The notes under the pieces are model-generated. The model did not search any database, was not told the DNA's origin, and saw only the letters and a list, made by a program, of their open reading frames with translations. This document shows, one piece after another, positions 25,509 through 33,300 of a stretch of DNA of 64,000 bases. A program made the position numbers and the translations under genes. The stretch is from an uncultured Clostridia bacterium (GTDB lineage Bacteria; Bacillota; Clostridia; Oscillospirales; Acutalibacteraceae), in NCBI GenBank assembly GCA_944383955.1, contig CALWRP010000103.1, positions 1 to 64,000 of the forward strand, in the 5' to 3' direction. How positions within the stretch are numbered: position 1 is the first letter of the stretch; each line of letters starts with the position of its first letter.

Positions 25509-26519
25509 TCACGCTCTGGGGAAGCGGGAAAGGTTCTCAAAGCCGGGCTTTGCCCTGCCGGCCTCGATGTCGCGAATCACGGCCACCACCGCGTCGTTGA
25601 ACGGCGTGGCGACGCCGCTCCGCCTGGCTGTGCGGCAGACGGCGCCGTTGATGGCGTCAATCTCGCAGGGCTTGCCCTTCTCGAGGTCCTGCAGCATGCT
25701 CGCGCGCAGCAGGCGGTGCGGCTTCACCATGGCGCGCACCACGGGGCGCAGCAGCCGCTTTTTGAGGGAGCCGCGGTAGGCCAGCAGGCCGGAGAGGGAG
25801 ACGCCGTGAAATTTCTCCATGGTGACGCCCGCGGCGGCGGCGGTGCGGATACACTCGTTGGCGACCTCCTGCGCGCAGGAGAGGGCCTGCGGATGGGCGG
25901 CGACCTCGCCGAAGGTGGCCCCCGTCACCGCGGACATGCCGCTGAGCATGGAGTTGATGAGCAGCTTCGACCAGCGAATCCCCATCAGGTTGACGGAGGG
26001 GGACGTCGGCCCCATGGCGGAGAGCGTGTCGCGCACCTTGAGCACGTCGCTGTCGATGACGCCGGCGCTCTTGCCGATGCTGAAGGTGAGCGCGGAGGGC
26101 TCCGACGTCAGCTCCGAGACGCCCGGCCCCTTCCACTCCGCGCCCCATTCCACCGTGCAGCCGACAACATGCTCCGCTCCCAGGCGCTCCTCAAGGGCGG
26201 CCTCCGGCAGGCCGTTCTGCAGCGTGCAGACGATCGAGTCGGGGGAGAGGTGGGGGACGAGCTGGTCGAGAGCCGCCTGGGTGCCCGTCTGCTTGACGAG
26301 GAAGAAGACAAGGTCGTAGACGCCCTCGAGCTCGTCTGGCGTCAGCGCGCGGACGGGCTGGGTGAAGTCGACGGTGCCGGTGATGTGCGCGCCGGCGCTG
26401 TTGAGCGCGTCCACGTGCGCGCGGTTGCGGGCGATGAGATCGGCGGGGATCCCGGCCTTTGCCAGATATGCCCCCAGAACGGTGCCGAGCGAGCCGGCTC
26501 CATAGATTGCAATTCTCAT
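25509..26519 (-). CDS. panE: 2-dehydropantoate 2-reductase (ketopantoate reductase family)
   Basis: 336 residues: N-terminal Rossmann domain MRIAIYGAGSLGTVLGAYLA with the NADPH loop, FLVKQTGTQAALDQL and LQNGLPEAALEERLG, then the C-terminal helical domain with WSKLLINSMLSGMSAVTGATFGEV (conserved Lys and Asn) and a late GKPCEIDAINGAV where Glu-Ile-Asp matches the family. It reduces ketopantoate to pantoate for pantothenate and CoA synthesis; close homologues may act on other 2-keto acids. The ATG at 26519 is preceded by GAGGAGG and an upstream extension lacks such a site. It faces uraA across the terminator. Confidence 0.87.
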   Translation of the reverse strand: MRIAIYGAGSLGTVLGAYLAKAGIPADLIARNRAHVDALNSAGAHITGTVDFTQPVRALTPDELEGVYDLVFFLVKQTGTQAALDQLVPHLSPDSIVCTLQNGLPEAALEERLGAEHVVGCTVEWGAEWKGPGVSELTSEPSALTFSIGKSAGVIDSDVLKVRDTLSAMGPTSPSVNLMGIRWSKLLINSMLSGMSAVTGATFGEVAAHPQALSCAQEVANECIRTAAAAGVTMEKFHGVSLSGLLAYRGSLKKRLLRPVVRAMVKPHRLLRASMLQDLEKGKPCEIDAINGAVCRTARRSGVATPFNDAVVAVIRDIEAGRAKPGFENLSRFPRA

Positions 26520-26700
26520 GTGGGTATGCCTCCTCTGTGTGAGCTCGCGGGGCGTGCTGCCGCTCCGCGCTTCTCTGATCGTACCACCCGCCCGCGTCCG
26601 TGTCAAGCGATTGACGTTTCCCTTCCGCTGCGGGCGCAGAACGAAAACGAAGAACGAAAACGAAAGGTTTCAAGTTTTTCCGAAAGTCGGCGGGACCGTC

Positions 26701-26729
26701 TTGAAAAACAGCCGGGAGCATAGTATAAT
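26701..26729 (+). promoter_or_regulatory. Predicted transketolase promoter
   Basis: TTGAAA (26701-26706), 17 bases, TATAAT (26724-26729), 45 bases before the N-subunit start. Confidence 0.75.
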
Positions 26730-26774
26730 ATACAAGAAATGCCCCGTATTTCAGAAAAGATTAGGAGGCCAACC

Positions 26775-27620
26775 ATGAACAGCAGCGAAAAGAAGAGCCT
26801 GCAGATCAGCGCCTGCAGGATCAGAATGGACGCCGTCACCGGCGTCTATCACGCCAAGTCAGGCCATCCCGGCGGATCGCTCTCCGCGGCGGACCTGCTT
26901 GCGTACCTGTATTTCAAAGAGATGAAGGTGGATCCGAAGAACCCGAAGGATCCCGATCGCGATCGCTTCGTTCTCTCCAAGGGCCATTGCTGCCCCGGTT
27001 TGTACGGCGCGCTCGCGGAGAGAGGCTATTTCTCTCCCGAGGAGATGAAGACACTGCGTCACATCGGCTCGATGCTCCAGGGTCATCCGAACATGAACGA
27101 CACCCCCGGCGTCGACATGAGCACCGGCTCTCTCGGCCAGGGCGTCTCCGCCGCCTGCGGCATGGCGCTTGCCGGTAAGCTCGATCAGAAGGATTACCGC
27201 GTCTACACCATCCTCGGCGATGGCGAGATCGAGGAGGGCCAGGTCTGGGAGGCCGCCATGTTCGCCGCCCACAAGAAGCTGGACAACCTCTGCCTCATCG
27301 TCGACAACAACGGCCTGCAGATCGACGGCCCTGTCGAGGAGGTCGGCGGCCCCGGCCCCATCGACGAGAAGCTGCGCGCCTTCGGCTTTGACGTGCAGGT
27401 GATCGATGGTCACGACTTCGACGCCATCGAGGCGGCCTTCGCCCATGCCCGCACGGTCAAGGGCAAGCCGAGCGCCATCGTCGCCAAGACCGTCAAGGGC
27501 AAGGACGTCTCCTTCATGGAGAACCAGGTCGGCTGGCACGGTACCGCTCCGAACGCGGAACAGTATGAGACGGCAATGAACGACCTGAACAAGGTGCTTG
27601 CCGGATTGGAGGCAGAATAA
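26775..27620 (+). CDS. Transketolase, N-terminal subunit
   Basis: 281 residues holding the thiamine diphosphate pyrimidine-side domain of a split transketolase, used in the non-oxidative pentose phosphate pathway. Typical segments are YHAKSGHPGGSLSAADLLAYLYF, FVLSKGHCCPGLYGAL, GSLGQGVSAACGMALAGK and the ThDP/Mg motif GDGEIEEGQVWEAAMFAAHKKLDNLCLIVDNN, and HDFDAIEAAF. The start follows TTAGGAGG. Its stop overlaps the C-subunit ATG by one base (TAATG), so the two are translated together, as is common in clostridia and archaea. Confidence 0.96.
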   Translation: MNSSEKKSLQISACRIRMDAVTGVYHAKSGHPGGSLSAADLLAYLYFKEMKVDPKNPKDPDRDRFVLSKGHCCPGLYGALAERGYFSPEEMKTLRHIGSMLQGHPNMNDTPGVDMSTGSLGQGVSAACGMALAGKLDQKDYRVYTILGDGEIEEGQVWEAAMFAAHKKLDNLCLIVDNNGLQIDGPVEEVGGPGPIDEKLRAFGFDVQVIDGHDFDAIEAAFAHARTVKGKPSAIVAKTVKGKDVSFMENQVGWHGTAPNAEQYETAMNDLNKVLAGLEAE

Positions 27621-28564
27621 TGGCTGAGATGGTTAAACTGGCAACCCGCGAGAGCTTTGGAAAGGCGATCGCCGCGTTTGCGGATCAGTATCCCGACGTT
27701 GTGGTGCTCGACGCCGACCTGGCGGCCGCCACCAAGACGGGTATCTTCAAGAAGGCGCACCCTGAGCGCTTCATCGACTGCGGCATCGCCGAATGCAACA
27801 TGATCGGCATCGCCGCCGGTCTGGCTGCCTGCGGCAAGATTCCGTTCGCGGCCTCCTTCGCGATGTTCTCCGCGGGCAGAGCCTTCGAGCAGGTTCGCAA
27901 CTCCGTCGGCTACCCGCACCTGAACGTGAAGATCGTCGGCTCCCATGCCGGCATCTCCGTCGGTGAGGACGGCGCGACCCACCAGTGCTGCGAGGATATC
28001 GGCCTCATGCGCACGATCCCCGGCATGGTGATCCTCAACCCCGCCGACCACTACGAGATGATGGCCGCCGTGAAGGCCGCCATCGAGTACAAGGGCCCCG
28101 TCTATCTGCGCCTGGGCCGCCTGGCTGTGGAGAGCGTCAACAACAACGACGACTACAAGTTCGAGATCGGCAAGGGCATCACCCTGCGCGACGGCAATGA
28201 TATCACCGTGATCGCCACCGGCCTGCTGGTCGGCGAGGCTGTCAAGGCTGCCGACGCGCTCAAGGCCGAGGGTATCAGCGTGCGTGTGATCGACATGCAC
28301 ACCATCAAGCCGCTCGACAAGGAGCTCGTGCTCAAGGCCGCGAAGGAGACGGGCAAGATCATCACCGCCGAGGAGCACAACGTGATCGGCGGCCTGGGCG
28401 ACGCTGTTGCCAGCGTTCTCGCCGAGGAGCTGCCCACGCCTCTCATCAAGATCGGCGTCAACGACGAGTTCGGCTACTCCGGCCCCGCCACCGAGCTGCT
28501 CAAGGAGTTTGGCCTGTGCGCTTCCCACATTGAGGAGGTCGTCAAGAAGGCGCTCGGCAAGTAA
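27620..28564 (+). CDS. Transketolase, C-terminal subunit
   Basis: 314 residues with the pyrophosphate-side and C-terminal domains of transketolase: RESFGKAIAAFADQYPDVVVLDADLAAATK, the catalytic Glu region DCGIAECNMIGIAAGLA, then FAASFAMFSAGRAFEQVRNSVGYP, SHAGISVGEDGATHQCCEDIGLMR and the final IIDMHTIKPLDKE-like stretch with AEEHNVIGGLGDAVA. It pairs with the N-subunit encoded directly upstream to make the working enzyme, transferring two-carbon units between sugar phosphates. A strong terminator follows. Confidence 0.96.
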   Translation: MAEMVKLATRESFGKAIAAFADQYPDVVVLDADLAAATKTGIFKKAHPERFIDCGIAECNMIGIAAGLAACGKIPFAASFAMFSAGRAFEQVRNSVGYPHLNVKIVGSHAGISVGEDGATHQCCEDIGLMRTIPGMVILNPADHYEMMAAVKAAIEYKGPVYLRLGRLAVESVNNNDDYKFEIGKGITLRDGNDITVIATGLLVGEAVKAADALKAEGISVRVIDMHTIKPLDKELVLKAAKETGKIITAEEHNVIGGLGDAVASVLAEELPTPLIKIGVNDEFGYSGPATELLKEFGLCASHIEEVVKKALGK

Positions 28565-28591
28565 GCGAAGCTCTTTTTCCTGGATTTTCAG

Positions 28592-28633
28592 GTCCCCGGC
28601 GTGCGCGGCAGAGCGCTCGCCGGGGACTTTTTT
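28592..28633 (+). terminator. Transketolase operon terminator
   Basis: GTCCCCGGCG (28592-28601) pairs with CGCCGGGGAC (28618-28627), then TTTTTTCG. Confidence 0.88.
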
Positions 28634-28635
28634 CG

Positions 28636-28664
28636 TTGACAAAGGTTTTTTTCCCCGATATAAT
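28636..28664 (+). promoter_or_regulatory. Perfect-consensus sigma-A promoter
   Basis: TTGACA (28636-28641), 17 bases, TATAAT (28659-28664). The leader that follows to 28862 is about 190 bases and holds one possible short open frame (ATG 28678, GAGAGGAAA site, 55 codons, stop 28845) with no recognisable domain. Confidence 0.85.
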
Positions 28665-28862
28665 GAGAGAGGAAATCATGCAAAAACACGAAATTCCTCC
28701 TCAAACTGCGCAAATCAGACAGAAGAGCCGGGGCAGCGGGGAGGAGATGAGTGATACCAGGATTCCGGCACGGGATGCGGCGCAGCGGCCTGCTTTTTCC
28801 GGCGGCCCTTTTGACGGCTCACGCGCTCTCCCGGATCGGATATGAGGTGGAGGAAGAAAGAT

Positions 28863-29438
28863 ATGAACGATCCGAATGACAACAAGACTTATACGCCGAA
28901 CGGCGAGCCGTCTCAGCAGGAGAATCCCTGGCAGAGCGCCTTCACCGGCCAGCAGAGCGGTCAGCCCGCCTCCTCCGGCCAGCCCGACGATCCGTATGGG
29001 CAGTACCGCGATACGCAGAACGGCTCCGCCTGGCAGCAGTCCTATCAGGCGCCCGAGTATCCGAATCAGACCTATCAGGCCCCCGGCTACCAGAGCCAGC
29101 CGTATCAGGCGCCGGAATACCAGCCGTCCTACCAGGCGTATCCGGTGGACGGCGGACAGCGGCAGAGCAATGGTCTCGCGATCGGCTCGATGATCTGCGG
29201 CATCCTGTCTCTGGTGCTTTGCTGCGGCATGTGGATTTCCTGGATCCTGTCCCTTGTGGCCCTCGGCCTGGGCATTGCCTCTCTGGTGAAGAAGGCGGGC
29301 GGCAAGGGGATGGCGATCGCGGGCATTGTCACGGCTGTCTTCGGCCTCGTGTTTTCCATTGGAATGCTGATCTTTATTATCCTGATAGAAAGCGCGGACG
29401 GCGTGATGGATTACTCCTTCTACAACAGCTTTTTCTGA
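28863..29438 (+). CDS. Membrane protein with Gln/Tyr/Pro-rich repeat tail and DUF4190-like domain
   Basis: 191 residues. Residues 1-105 are low-complexity, rich in Gln, Tyr, Pro, Ser and Asn, with an imperfect YQAPxYxxQ repeat (about residues 63-95). Residues 108-175 contain two hydrophobic hairpins (GLAIGSMICGILSLVLCCGMWISWILSL and KGMAIAGIVTAVFGLVFSIGMLIFII) matching the DUF4190 pattern of a Gly/Ala-rich pair of helices. The N-terminal tail is presumably cytosolic and disordered. The ATG 28863 follows GGAGGAAGAAAG. Its stop overlaps the start of the DUF2752 gene. The function is unknown; similar architectures occur in many Firmicutes. Confidence 0.85.
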   Translation: MNDPNDNKTYTPNGEPSQQENPWQSAFTGQQSGQPASSGQPDDPYGQYRDTQNGSAWQQSYQAPEYPNQTYQAPGYQSQPYQAPEYQPSYQAYPVDGGQRQSNGLAIGSMICGILSLVLCCGMWISWILSLVALGLGIASLVKKAGGKGMAIAGIVTAVFGLVFSIGMLIFIILIESADGVMDYSFYNSFF

Positions 29439-29860
29439 TGAGAAAGCCGCTTTCTGCAGAAGACCTTCTGTACCGGCTGGGGCTTGCGCTTCTGCCGGTA
29501 TTCTTTTTCGGGGCGGTTACCGTCGCGGCGGCGGGGGATACTGTTTTCAGCTGGCTTCCACCCTGCCCGATTCACCGCCTCACAGGACTGTATTGCCCCG
29601 GCTGCGGGGCGACCCGCGCAGTGGTTGAGCTCGCCGGGCTGCATCCGCTTCGCAGCTTTTGCTATCACCCCTTTGTGCTGTATACGGCGCTGGTTTACAC
29701 AGCCTTTCTTCTCTGGGAGACGGCGCGCCGCCGGCTGCAAATCCGCCCCTTTCCCATTTTTCTCTGTATCCTGGTGGGAATTGCGATCCTGCTGCTCCAG
29801 TTCATCTGGAAAAACGCCGCCCTGGCGTTCGGGTGGAATCCGTTTTTTCTGCTCTCGTAA
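29438..29860 (+). CDS. DUF2752 membrane protein
   Basis: 140 residues with three or four membrane helices and the DUF2752 signature CPIHRLTGLYCPGCGATRAVVELAGLHPLRSFCYHP (residues about 45-80), whose Cys pattern C-x9-C-x2-C and final His may bind a metal. The ATG at 29438 shares a base with the stop of the preceding gene (TGATG), so the two membrane proteins are translated together. This coupling of a DUF4190-like protein and a DUF2752 protein recurs in gut clostridia and suggests one function, but none is known to me. Confidence 0.88.
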   Translation: MRKPLSAEDLLYRLGLALLPVFFFGAVTVAAAGDTVFSWLPPCPIHRLTGLYCPGCGATRAVVELAGLHPLRSFCYHPFVLYTALVYTAFLLWETARRRLQIRPFPIFLCILVGIAILLLQFIWKNAALAFGWNPFFLLS

Positions 29861-29914
29861 TGGAAGCCGTCAGGCCCTGCCCGCACGGATTTAAAAAGAA
29901 ATGAGGTAATTGCT

Positions 29915-31291
29915 ATGAGCTTTGGTGAAAAAATCCTTCGCTATCAGGAGGATATTCTCCGCGACCTTGCGGAGCTTGTCCGCATTCCCTCCGTCCGCTC
30001 CGCCGCGGAGCCCGGCATGCCCTTCGGCCGTGAATCGGCCCGCGCGCTCGAGACGGTGCTCGCCATGGCGGAACGGCTTGGCCTGACGGTGAAGAACGTC
30101 GATAACTATGCCGGCCACGCCGAGTACGGCGAGGGGGAGGAGACGGCCGCCGTGCTGGCCCACGTCGACGTCGTTCCCGCCGGAGAGGGCTGGGAGAGCG
30201 ATCCCTATACGATGGTGATCCGCGACGGCTGCTGCTACGGCCGCGGCACGGCGGACGACAAGGGCGAGGCCATCGTCGCCCTCTATTGCCTCAAGGCCCT
30301 GATGGACGAAAAGGTTCCCGCGAAGCGCCGCCTGCGCGTTGTCTTCGGCGCGGCGGAGGAGACGGGCAGCGAGGATCTCGCCTATTATTATCAGAAGGAG
30401 CCCCTGCCTGTCATGGGCTTTACCCCCGACGCCGAATACGGCATCTGCAACCGCGAGAAGGGCCGCGTCAGCGCGGTGATCACCGGGAAGACAGAGGGCT
30501 CTGTTGTGCGCGCCTTCACCGCCGGCACGGTGGCCAATGCCGTCCCCGCCCGCGCGGAGGCTGTCCTTACCTGCTCTTCCGCGCAGCGCGAGGCGCTGTG
30601 TGCCGCTGCCGCCGCCGCAGGCGATCGCTTCACTGTGGAGGCGCTCCCCGACGGGGCCCGCGTGCAGGCGGTGGGCGTCGCCGCTCACGCCATGCAGCCG
30701 CAGGAGGGCGTCAACGCCGCCTCCCACCTCGTCCGTCTCCTCGCCGGCGTGTTTTCCGCTGCGGAGCTCGGCGCCTTCTTCACGTTCATAGACCGCGCGA
30801 TCGGCCTCGAGTATGACGGCGCGTCGATGGGCGTCAGGCAGGAGGACGAGGAGTCCGGCCTGCTTACGCTGAACCTCGGCCTTGTCTCCGCGGGGGAGGA
30901 GGGCGCTTCGCTCACGATCGACATCCGCTTCCCCGTGACGAAGGACGGCGAGGCGATCCTCGCCCAGCTTCAGAGCAAGGCGGAGCAGGCGGGTCTCACG
31001 CTGGCGGAGGGCCATGCCGTGGAGCCGCTGTTCCTGCCGGCGGAGAGCCCCTTCATCCATCTGCTCAGCGACGCCTATGAGGCGGTCATGGGCGTGCCCG
31101 CGGAGCTGTACGCCACGGGCGGCGGCACGTATGCCCGCGCCCTCAAATCCCGCGGCGTCGCATTCGGTCCCTTCTTTGCGGACGAGCCGGATCGCCGCCT
31201 GCACAACACGGGCGAGCATTTTGAGATTGCCCGCTTTATGCAGCACGCACAGATTTGTCTGGAGGCTATGTATCGCATGATCACCGCATAA
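29915..31291 (+). CDS. M20-family dipeptidase (PepV/Sapep-like)
   Basis: 458 residues of a zinc-dependent dipeptidase. Metal ligands and catalytic residues are visible: AVLAHVDVVPAGEGWESDPY (His and Asp), GRGTADDKGEAIVALYC (bridging Asp), GAAEETGSEDLAYY (catalytic Glu pair), and a C-terminal ATGGGTYARALKSRGVAFGPFF with HNTGEHFEI supplying the last His. The central 170-residue lid/dimer domain is inserted as usual for PepV. It cleaves dipeptides, probably with broad specificity. The start follows ATGAGGTAATTGCT. It may be read with the two membrane genes 54 bases upstream. Confidence 0.93.
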   Translation: MSFGEKILRYQEDILRDLAELVRIPSVRSAAEPGMPFGRESARALETVLAMAERLGLTVKNVDNYAGHAEYGEGEETAAVLAHVDVVPAGEGWESDPYTMVIRDGCCYGRGTADDKGEAIVALYCLKALMDEKVPAKRRLRVVFGAAEETGSEDLAYYYQKEPLPVMGFTPDAEYGICNREKGRVSAVITGKTEGSVVRAFTAGTVANAVPARAEAVLTCSSAQREALCAAAAAAGDRFTVEALPDGARVQAVGVAAHAMQPQEGVNAASHLVRLLAGVFSAAELGAFFTFIDRAIGLEYDGASMGVRQEDEESGLLTLNLGLVSAGEEGASLTIDIRFPVTKDGEAILAQLQSKAEQAGLTLAEGHAVEPLFLPAESPFIHLLSDAYEAVMGVPAELYATGGGTYARALKSRGVAFGPFFADEPDRRLHNTGEHFEIARFMQHAQICLEAMYRMITA

Positions 31292-31478
31292 AGCGGAAAA
31301 AGGCAAGCTGCAAGGATTTCGCCGTCCCTGCCGAAGCCCCGCTTGTTCCGCGGGAGCGATCGCGGGGCCAGCCGCTCCCGGAGCCCCGGCGCGAGGCCCC
31401 GATCGATCCGCCAAGCGGGGCCGCAGGCCCGGAGGTCCTGGAATCGGAACATGGAAATGATATGGTGCCCGCCATTTG

Positions 31479-31526
31479 AAAGAGCCGTCATGAAACAGAT
31501 CGCGATCTGTTTCATGACGGCTCTTT
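31479..31526. terminator. 48-bp perfect palindrome, likely bidirectional terminator
   Basis: 24-bp perfect arms without a loop: the left half starts AAAGAGCCGTCATGAAAC (from 31479) and the right half ends GTTTCATGACGGCTCTTT (to 31526). TTGCTTGTGATTTTTT follows on the plus strand. It lies between the convergent dipeptidase and abrB genes, so termination is the simplest role, but the length is exceptional. The other 190 bases of the gap, 31292-31478, hold nothing I recognise. Confidence 0.7.
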
Positions 31527-31562
31527 TGCTTGTGATTTTTTGATTAGGCGTAACCAGGCGGG

Positions 31563-31823
31563 TTACAGATTGTCCTCCTCCGCGCGGGCTCCAAGCTTCT
31601 GAATGCACTTCACGCATACATTATAGCCCCTGTAGTTCATCAGGTTATCCATGCCGTCGCAGAAAATGCAGGAGGGCTGGTATTTTTTCAGGATAATGCA
31701 TTTATCATCTACATAGATTTCGAGGGGATCCTTGTCTTGGATATCAAGCGTTCTGCGCAACTCCGTCGGAATAACAATGCGGCCGAGTTTGTCGATTGAG
31801 CGGACGATTCCTGTCGATTTCAT
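31563..31823 (-). CDS. AbrB-family transition-state-type regulator with Cys-rich tail
   Basis: 86 residues. Residues 1-50 are the swapped-hairpin AbrB DNA-binding domain (GIVRSIDKLGRIVIPTELRRTLDIQDKDPLEIYVDDKCIILKKY). Residues 51-86 carry two CxxC pairs (CIFC and CVKC) likely to bind zinc. AbrB/SpoVT proteins act as dimers or tetramers and control growth-phase and sporulation genes. It is transcribed divergently from spmAB, with promoters back to back in the 179-base gap. The -35 TTGACA (complement of 31909-31914) and -10 TATTAT (complement of 31886-31891) are 17 bases apart. The start has an AAAGGAACG site. Confidence 0.9.
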   Translation of the reverse strand: MKSTGIVRSIDKLGRIVIPTELRRTLDIQDKDPLEIYVDDKCIILKKYQPSCIFCDGMDNLMNYRGYNVCVKCIQKLGARAEEDNL

Positions 31824-31885
31824 TGATTTGGCACGTTCCTTTCTTTCTTTCCCTGTTTTGTCGATTTCTCAGACTCCCTATCAAT

Positions 31886-31914
31886 ATAATAGTAGTAAAT
31901 GGAAATCGTGTCAA
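31886..31914 (-). promoter_or_regulatory. Predicted abrB promoter
   Basis: On the minus strand, TTGACA (31914-31909) and TATTAT (31891-31886) are separated by 17 bases. Confidence 0.7.
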
Positions 31915-31944
31915 CCTGTGGAATGTAAACTTTTTTGACATCTT

Positions 31945-31972
31945 TCATATTTTCGTCATTATATCATATTAT
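31945..31972 (+). promoter_or_regulatory. Candidate sigma-E-like promoter for spmAB
   Basis: TCATATT (31945-31951) fits the sigma-E -35 consensus KMATATT; CATATTAT (31965-31972) shares 6 of 8 positions with the -10 consensus CATACAHT; the spacer is 13 bases, one short of usual. A vegetative-type TTGACA (31935-31940) also lies nearby, so this is a suggestion only. Confidence 0.4.
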
Positions 31973-32002
31973 TTTACGAAAGGGAAGAAGGAGGCGAAAA
32001 AA

Positions 32003-32578
32003 ATGTTAAATTATGTTTGGATAATGCTAATTTTGGTTAGCGTGTTGTGTGCCATTTGGATGGGAAAATTAGAAGAATTGTCAGAAGCCGTTTTTTCAGG
32101 AGCACAGCAGGCCGTTGAGCTCGTTCTTGCGATGGCGGGCGCGATGGCCGCCTGGACGGGCCTGCTCAAGGCGGGAGAGGCGGCCGGGCTGACGAAAGCG
32201 CTCTCCCGTCTTCTGCGCCCGCTGATTCGCCGGCTGTTTCCGGACTGCGTTCCCGGCGGGAAGGCCGAGCAGGCCATCTGCATGAACATGACGGCCAATC
32301 TGTTCGGAATCGGCAACGCGGCCACGCCCATGGGGATTGCTGCCATGCGCGCGCTCGACGAGGAGGGGGGAGGGCGCGGCGTCAGCCGTTCGATGGTGCG
32401 CTTTGTCGTTGTGAACACGGCCTCGCTGCAGCTGTTCCCCGCCACGCTCGGCGCGCTCCGCGCGGCGGGAGGCTCCGCGAACCCGTTCGATATTCTGCCG
32501 GCCGTCTGGCTTGTCTCCGCCCTCTCGCTGGCTGTGGCGCTGCTTGCCTGCTTCGCTCTGGAGGGACGGCATGTCTGA
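32003..32578 (+). CDS. spmA: Spore maturation protein A
   Basis: 191 residues of the SpmA/nucleoside-recognition (Gate domain) membrane family: an N-terminal helix (YVWIMLILVSVLCAIWMGKL), a central amphipathic part with MAGAMAAWTGLLKAGEAAGL, the signature NMTANLFGIGNAATPMGIAAMRAL, and FVVVNTASLQLFPATLGALRAA followed by a C-terminal helix. In Bacillus subtilis SpmA and SpmB are needed for spore core dehydration and are made in the mother cell under sigma-E. The start has an AAGGAGG site. Its stop overlaps spmB, so the pair is coupled. It marks the host as a spore former or a descendant of one. Confidence 0.95.
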   Translation: MLNYVWIMLILVSVLCAIWMGKLEELSEAVFSGAQQAVELVLAMAGAMAAWTGLLKAGEAAGLTKALSRLLRPLIRRLFPDCVPGGKAEQAICMNMTANLFGIGNAATPMGIAAMRALDEEGGGRGVSRSMVRFVVVNTASLQLFPATLGALRAAGGSANPFDILPAVWLVSALSLAVALLACFALEGRHV

Positions 32579-33095
32579 GCTGTCTGCGTGGATTGTGCCC
32601 GCTTTTGCCGCGATGGTGGCGGCCCTCTGCCTGCTCCGCCGCGCCCCCGCCTTCGACGCCTTCACCGAGGGCGCGAGGGAAGGGCTGCGCTCGTGCGTAT
32701 CCCTGCTTCCCACGCTGATCGGCCTTGTGATGGCCGTTTCCATGCTGCGCGCCTCCGGCGCCCTGGAGCTCGCCTGCGCCGCGCTGACGCCGCTGGCCCG
32801 CGCGTTCGGCCTCCCGCCTGAATCGCTTCCGCTTGCCCTGATGAAGCCGGTGTCGGGGAGCGCCTCCACCGCCCTGCTGTCCCAGCTCTTCACGCAGCTT
32901 TCTCCAGACAGCTTTGCCGGGCGGGTGGCCTCCGTTCTGGCCGGCTCTACCGAGACGGCCCTGTACTGCATCGCCGTCTACTTTGGCGCGGTGGGAAAGA
33001 GGGAGCGCACGTGCGCCCTTCCCGCCGCCCTGGCCGGCCATCTGGCGGCCTGTCTGAGCGCCGGATGGGCGGTGCGCCTGTTCCTCGGCGCCTAG
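32571..33095 (+). CDS. spmB: Spore maturation protein B
   Basis: 174 residues of the SpmB family, the partner of SpmA: helix AWIVPAFAAMVAALCLLRR, then FDAFTEGAREGLRSCVSLLPTLIGLVMAVSMLRASGAL, the signature LMKPVSGSASTALLSQLF, and GSTETALYCIAVYFGAVG near the end. It has five or so membrane segments. The ATG lies inside the end of spmA (eight-base overlap). A GC-rich hairpin follows at 33146-33173. Confidence 0.95.
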   Translation: MSELSAWIVPAFAAMVAALCLLRRAPAFDAFTEGAREGLRSCVSLLPTLIGLVMAVSMLRASGALELACAALTPLARAFGLPPESLPLALMKPVSGSASTALLSQLFTQLSPDSFAGRVASVLAGSTETALYCIAVYFGAVGKRERTCALPAALAGHLAACLSAGWAVRLFLGA

Positions 33096-33145
33096 CGGCG
33101 GGAGAGACCGGCAGAAGGCGCCCCTCGCCCCGCAGAGCCGCGTAT

Positions 33146-33178
33146 GCGCACGGCAGGCCGTCCTGCCGTGCGCTTTGT
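33146..33178 (+). terminator. spmAB terminator
   Basis: Perfect 12-bp arms GCGCACGGCAGG (33146-33157) and CCTGCCGTGCGC (33162-33173) with a 4-base loop; the T tail is short (TTTGTCC). Confidence 0.6.
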
Positions 33179-33225
33179 CCGTGTGGGAGCGCCAAAAGAA
33201 AATCCGAAAAGATTCAAAATAGCTC

Positions 33226-33280
33226 TTGACAGACGGAGAAAATGATGTATTATTGTATTAGGCTCTTAATACAATAATAC
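33226..33280 (+). promoter_or_regulatory. Promoter and 14-bp-arm operator of the second GntR/ABC module
   Basis: TTGACA (33226-33231), 16 bases, TATTAT (33248-33253). A perfect inverted repeat GTATTATTGTATTA (33247-33260) GGCTCT TAATACAATAATAC (33267-33280) covers the -10 box and the start region, ending 20 bases before the GntR gene. Self-repression by that regulator is the obvious reading. Confidence 0.8.
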
Positions 33281-33300
33281 AAAGGAGGTCGAGAGAATCC

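Noticed and set aside
28636-28845. 69-codon open frame
   Set aside because: Its start lies in the promoter -35 box; only a shorter internal frame from 28678 could be translated, and it has no family, so it is mentioned only as a possibility.
29025-29140. Repeat units that could suggest a CRISPR or tandem array
   Set aside because: They are short in-frame codon repeats for YQAP-type peptide units within a gene, with no spacers.
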